Source: Tricholomella constricta
Taxonomy: Eukaryota > Basidiomycota > Agaricomycetes > Agaricales > Lyophyllaceae
Direction: 5' to 3'
Assembly: GCA_013368375.1 (NCBI GenBank)
Contig: JAACJP010000004.1
Location: 124,001 to 188,000, forward strand
Length of the DNA: 64,000 bases
Each line of letters begins with the position of its first letter. Within the stretch, counting starts at the first letter, position 1. Below are positions 59,811-64,000 of this stretch, in pieces. The notes under the pieces are model-generated. The model was not told where the DNA came from, ran no database searches, and saw only the letters and a list, made by a program, of their open reading frames with translations. The position numbers and the translations under genes were made by a program.

Positions 59811-61964
59811 CTACCGATCGACCTCACTACATGACAGGGAAGGAGACGAAAAATGTGAGCTGCCGCATTCAACGAGATTGCACAAACAAGCACGTACCCG
59901 AACACCAGATCCTAAAGAAAAACGTGTAAGTAAATGTCAAGGAGAACATGGATGGGGGTATTAGACAAAACGGCGCACCATAGTTCCGATGATGGCGACC
60001 GCATCTGCGAGCATGTGCTAGATGGGGCAAGTGCAAAGGTCAGTAGGCGTCCGGCGGGTTAACAAAAGGGAAGAAAGAGGTATCTGACATCTGGAGTGGA
60101 AGAGAAATTGAAATGGCATGTTAGTGGAGCTCCTGTCATAAAAAATATACCGGTGGCTTACTTCTCATCATGAAATCTGACCCAGCGAGATGGGCGAAGC
60201 CAGGTGCACGGATGCTACATCTGTAGGGGCGGTTTGTGCCATCCCTGAAACAGACGTGGTGCTGCGTTAGGAGCGGCGGGAAAGAAGAAAGGTGTGATGA
60301 TGCTTACGAGACGAGGTACACTGCCATCTCGCCCTTAGGAGCTTCGATTGCAGTATATGTCTCTCCCGCAGGAACGGAATATCCCTCACTAAAAATCTGT
60401 AACGTGCCGAACGTCAGATGATTCCTTGAGTTGTAAGTTCTGATGGAACCTTGAAATGGTGGATGAGAGACTCCATGCTCTCCTTCATCATGGCACGAGG
60501 AGGAGGAACAAGTTTGTGGTCATCGACTTTGATCGCGCCGGTCGGCATCTTGTTGATACACTGTGTAACATAATGGTCAGTTGGTTTCTTGGGGATGCAT
60601 CGACAAAGAACAGACCTGACTGATAATGTGGAGACTCTCTCGCATTTCCTGTACACGGCACAGGTACCGGTCGTAGCAATCGCCGTTCTTGCCAACAGGA
60701 ATGTCAAACTCGACCTGGGTCAGTAGGATTAGCGGTGTAATTCCCAGTAGCTTGGAATCCCATACCTCGGCATACTTGTCGTATGGGGAGGTTTTTCTGA
60801 TATCCCACTTGACACCGCTTCCTCTCAGCATGACACCACTGAAGCTGTAGCTAAGTGCTTCCTTTGCCGTCACTACACCAATCCCAACCGTCCGCTCCTT
60901 CCAGATTCTGTTCCCGCTCACGACCTCCTCAATCTCATCTATTCTGCTTCCAAACTGAGTCGCCCACTTGAAAATGTCCTCAAGCAAGCCGTGGGGGAGA
61001 TCGAAAGCAACACCTCCCGGTCGAACATAAGCTGCGTGCAACCGAGCGCCGGAGACACGTTCGTAGAACTCCATGAGCTTCTCTCGCTCCTCGAAACCCC
61101 AAAGGAAAGGGGTGAGACCACCGACGTCCATGACGTGCGTGAGAATAGCCATTAGATCTGCGAGCGTAATGGTAAAGAAGCATTGCCGGAACAAGGGAAT
61201 AACGGGACGAACGGTTGAGGATTCGGGTAATCTCGCCAAACATAGTGCGAACCCATTGGGCACGTTCAGGAACTTGGATGTTGAGAAGCTTCTCAACGGC
61301 CAGTGAGTAGGACAGCTCGTTCGTCACTATAAAACGATGAGCGGTATGGTTCGTGAGTGGAAGACTGCACGGACTGACTCATGGAAACGTAGTCGAGACG
61401 ATCAAAATACGGTAGTGCTTGAATGTAGTTTTTGTATTCGATGAGTTTCTCCGTCCCGCGATGCAGAAGACCAATGTGCTGTCAAAAAAAAATGAGTATC
61501 AGAGGCTTTAACGAATGGGACTGCTACGCACTGGATCGGCCCGCAGAATTTCTTCTCCGTTTAGCTCGAGAATCATACGAAGCACACCGTGAGCAGCAGG
61601 ATGCTGTGGGCTACCATTCAAGTCAGCACATTCCCTCTGATCAAAGCTGCACAACCAACCCGAAGTTAACTAAACGCCACCTCAGTTAAGGCACGCAAAT
61701 GTCGAATGAAAGGAGATACACACCAGTGAAATGCCTCATTTTGGAATCAGTTCGCGACTCAGGATCCGCTAGAATTTCCGAGGTAGACATTCCGTGAAGA
61801 TCCTCGACGGTGTGGTAGTCGAACACATTTTTTGTCGCTGGTTCGGCCGTCGCAGGCTCAGCCTGGCAAAGAGATGTAGAAGCAGAGATGTTTCTGCGGA
61901 GCAGCCTCGACGCCGCAGTCGTCCTCGACGTGCGGGCTAACGAGCGCAGCAGCATGGAGGACAT
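59811..61964 (-). CDS. nuo-49: NADH:ubiquinone oxidoreductase 49 kDa subunit (complex I)
   Basis: Starts [20 protein letters not shown] at 61964, an Arg/Ser-rich mitochondrial presequence. The mature part has MRHFT joined to the conserved [97 protein letters not shown], and [20 protein letters not shown]. Two very small exons end it: DLVFG and EVDR, stop 59811-59813, found by the known C-terminus FGEVDR. The protein (NDUFS2/NuoD family) forms the quinone site of the peripheral arm in the mitochondrial inner membrane. It is divergent from ATG27. Confidence 0.95.
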
Positions 61965-62118
61965 GGTCGTCGTTGTGAACAGTGAGCAGCACTTTCGGAA
62001 TTTGGCGGGAAGCAGTGTGACCGTTCGCGTAACGATTCACGTCACTTGTGTGATGCGTGACAAACCCTGCAATTCACTGTAACCACGAACAGCTCTGCGC
62101 AGTTCTGCGTTCTCCAAA
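61965..62118. promoter_or_regulatory. Shared 154-base promoter between NUO49 and ATG27
   Basis: Only 154 bases separate the two start codons, so the promoters must overlap or be bidirectional. No clear TATA box on either strand. Confidence 0.5.
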
Positions 62119-63678
62119 ATGCGGTGGCTAGCTCTGCTGGCTCTTGCCGTCGTCGGATGCATGGCTGACGATGAGATGCCTTGCACAATTCATCATGACG
62201 GACGGTATTACGATCTCAACCCTCTCAAAGCAAGGTCAGGACCTGTTTGCATATTAGCTTTCACGGAACTCAGGATGTTGACGTTCTGTATAGTAAGGAT
62301 TACGAATTTCAGACGCCAGGGAATCACCTGTTCGCAATGAATGTCTGCAGGCGTCCTGTCCGAGAAACCTTTGGCCTGAAAGATGTAAATGACGCTGAAA
62401 TAGGTGGTTTCGTCCGACGAGACCACGGCGACTTTTCTATTGGGTGAGTTTCTTCCAGGAAAGGTCCATCCGCCACGGAAAGAAATACAACTACTCAAAT
62501 GAAGTCATTCTGATGCTGAATTTCTGCTTCTACCAGAGCTCTAAACACGACGCTATCATTCCAGGACTCTAATCCTCGTATAACTTTAATGAACGGTTCG
62601 CGCTGCAAGTCCAAATCAGGAGACAACCAGATACGAGCATCGACTGTCATCGAGTTTGTCTGCGATACTGCTGTCTTCAGCAGTGGAGTACCGCGTCTTG
62701 TGGCCCAGCTCCCACCTGGCGACGACGAAGAAGCATGTGCCTTCTTCATCGAATGGAGAACACATGTACGTGATTATTTCGTTATCCCTAAGCTTTATCA
62801 TCTGATCTGCCCGCAGGTGGCTTGCCCAACGAACGAACCGGGCGGCGCATGGGGTTTCTTTACTTTCCTTGCCTTCACGTACGTCTTCGGCCGATCTAAT
62901 TCTCGGTGCCCCTAGCTGAACCATGACGCACGACAAAAGAATCATCTCCTTAGCTTTGCTCTACCTCGTTGCAGGCACCCTCTATAACCGCTTCGTGCTG
63001 CGCCTCCGCGGCATCGACCAAATCCCCAAGTTCTCCATCGAGGGCATGAAGTATCACGCGTCCGAAGCTTTCGATTGGATCAAGGATCTCACAAACGGCG
63101 CACGCGGTCACGGTGGCGGCTACGACAGGATGCCGAACGACAATCTCAACGCGCCTTTCTCCGGAGGCGGCTCATTCCCGCGCTCAGCCGCAAGCACAGG
63201 CGGAATCAACCCCATCAGCCACCAAACACAGGTGTCCGGTGTCCCGTCTGAGGGCGGCGGTGGCTTCGTACGGCCGCACCCCTCTCGCTCAACCTCAGGC
63301 GGCATGGGAGCAGGGGCAGCAGCCACGCGAAGGGCTGAAATCAACCCCGTCTCACACCAAGCGCAGGCGTCTGCGCAGCTGGAGCCATCACAGCCTGTTG
63401 CGGACCATGGACCGCTGCCGCCTGCGCCTCCCTTAGTACCTGTGAAAGACAAACACAGACCAAAAGCATTCGACCTGGAGAGTACAATGCAGGAGCGGGA
63501 ATTCATGCTCGGCGATGATGAAGAAGAGGATGATGTCAGCAGCGCTAGACCCACTGCCGCGCCCCCGCGAGCCTCGGCTGAAGCCATAACTCGTGCGACT
63601 GATGGGACTCCGGCTAGTGAGGACGCTGCTGTATTGAGGGGAAGGGATATGGGCACCGAGGGAGTCACGCGTTTATAG
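62119..63678 (+). CDS. ATG27: Autophagy-related protein 27 (type I membrane protein)
   Basis: Signal peptide MRWLALLALAVVGCMADD. The luminal MRH-like domain has DGRYYDLNPLKA joined over intron 62237-62296 to SKDYEFQTPGNH, EIGGFVRRDHGDFSIG, IRASTVIEFVCDTAVFSSG, and FFIEWRTHVACPT. Then come a transmembrane helix around FFTFLAFT..LLYLVAGTLYNR and the cytosolic FVLRLRGIDQIPKFSIE. The splice inside the membrane helix (near 62880-62955) is not fixed. A long Gly/Ser/Pro-rich tail ends TEGVTRL, stop 63676-63678. ATG27 cycles between Golgi, endosome and vacuole and helps supply ATG9 vesicles for autophagy. Confidence 0.88.
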
Positions 63679-64000
63679 ACGTCTAGGCTACATGTATTAT
63701 TTAATTATTCTTCTCAGTGAATCGCACATCTATTAGGCGTCTCTCCTGGAGTTATCTCGCGACGACCTCAGGATGCGCAGAGCGAAGACGGATGGACCAA
63801 AGAGCATGAGCATAAATCACCTTGCGTTGGCGCAGTGAGAGCGCACGTAGAGGGAAAATGTACATCATAAGTACGACATTGACACAAGCAGGGCTTTCAA
63901 ACACATGAGTCACTCAAAGAAATAGCGCTGATGATTTAGAATACCTGAACAGACGGTGAAGCCAGCCTGTAAAGCCTGGCAAATGCTGAGCTTGTACACT
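63679..64000. other. 3' flank of ATG27
   Basis: Nothing recognised; a gene starting beyond the window could begin here. Confidence 0.4.

Overview
The window looks like nuclear DNA of a mushroom-forming basidiomycete (Agaricomycetes). Genes sit on both strands and are cut by many 45-70 base introns with GT..AG ends. The recognisable set is fungal: SNF1 kinase, beta-COP, UTP14, the complex I 49 kDa subunit and ATG27. The multicopy families (F-box proteins, a Plavaka-type transposon with a DUF6698 gene, Cys-rich paralogues) are typical of Agaricomycetes. All exon joins were read by eye from splice signals and frame, so gene ends are firmer than internal joins.

Left part (1-28 kb) is a repeat-rich accessory region. 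An F-box / Cys-rich protein gene occurs three times. Copy A (1-1028, +) is cut by the window edge. Copy B (4733-7385, +) looks intact. Copy C (26583 down to 13875, -) is broken into three pieces by two DNA transposons. One is a 7.75 kb Plavaka/CACTA-like element (16882-24632) carrying a transposase, a DUF6698 gene and one unknown gene. The other is a 2.2 kb element (14333-16549) with the same terminal motif and no transposase. Each is flanked by a candidate 3-bp target duplication (GCA and GAT). Between copies A and B lies a degenerate delta-COP gene with three frame breaks. Also here are a secreted protein with two tandem homologous domains (7941-10021, -) and a coiled-coil protein (11382-12674, -).

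Middle part (27-46 kb) holds a Ser/Pro-rich hypothetical protein, an OB-fold protein, SNF1, a Tra2-like RRM splicing factor, two members of an uncharacterised Cys-rich family, and a CstF-64-like hinge protein without an RRM. A 0.9 kb element with 77-bp inverted repeats lies between the two Cys-rich genes.

Right part (46-64 kb) is mostly conserved housekeeping genes: beta-COP, a single-pass membrane protein, an intron-containing tRNA-Met(CAT), UTP14, the third Cys-rich paralogue, NUO49, and ATG27 divergent from NUO49 across a 154-base shared promoter. The genes do not form one pathway. The coherent stories are transposon attack on a duplicated F-box locus and local expansion of a zinc-site-like Cys-rich family.
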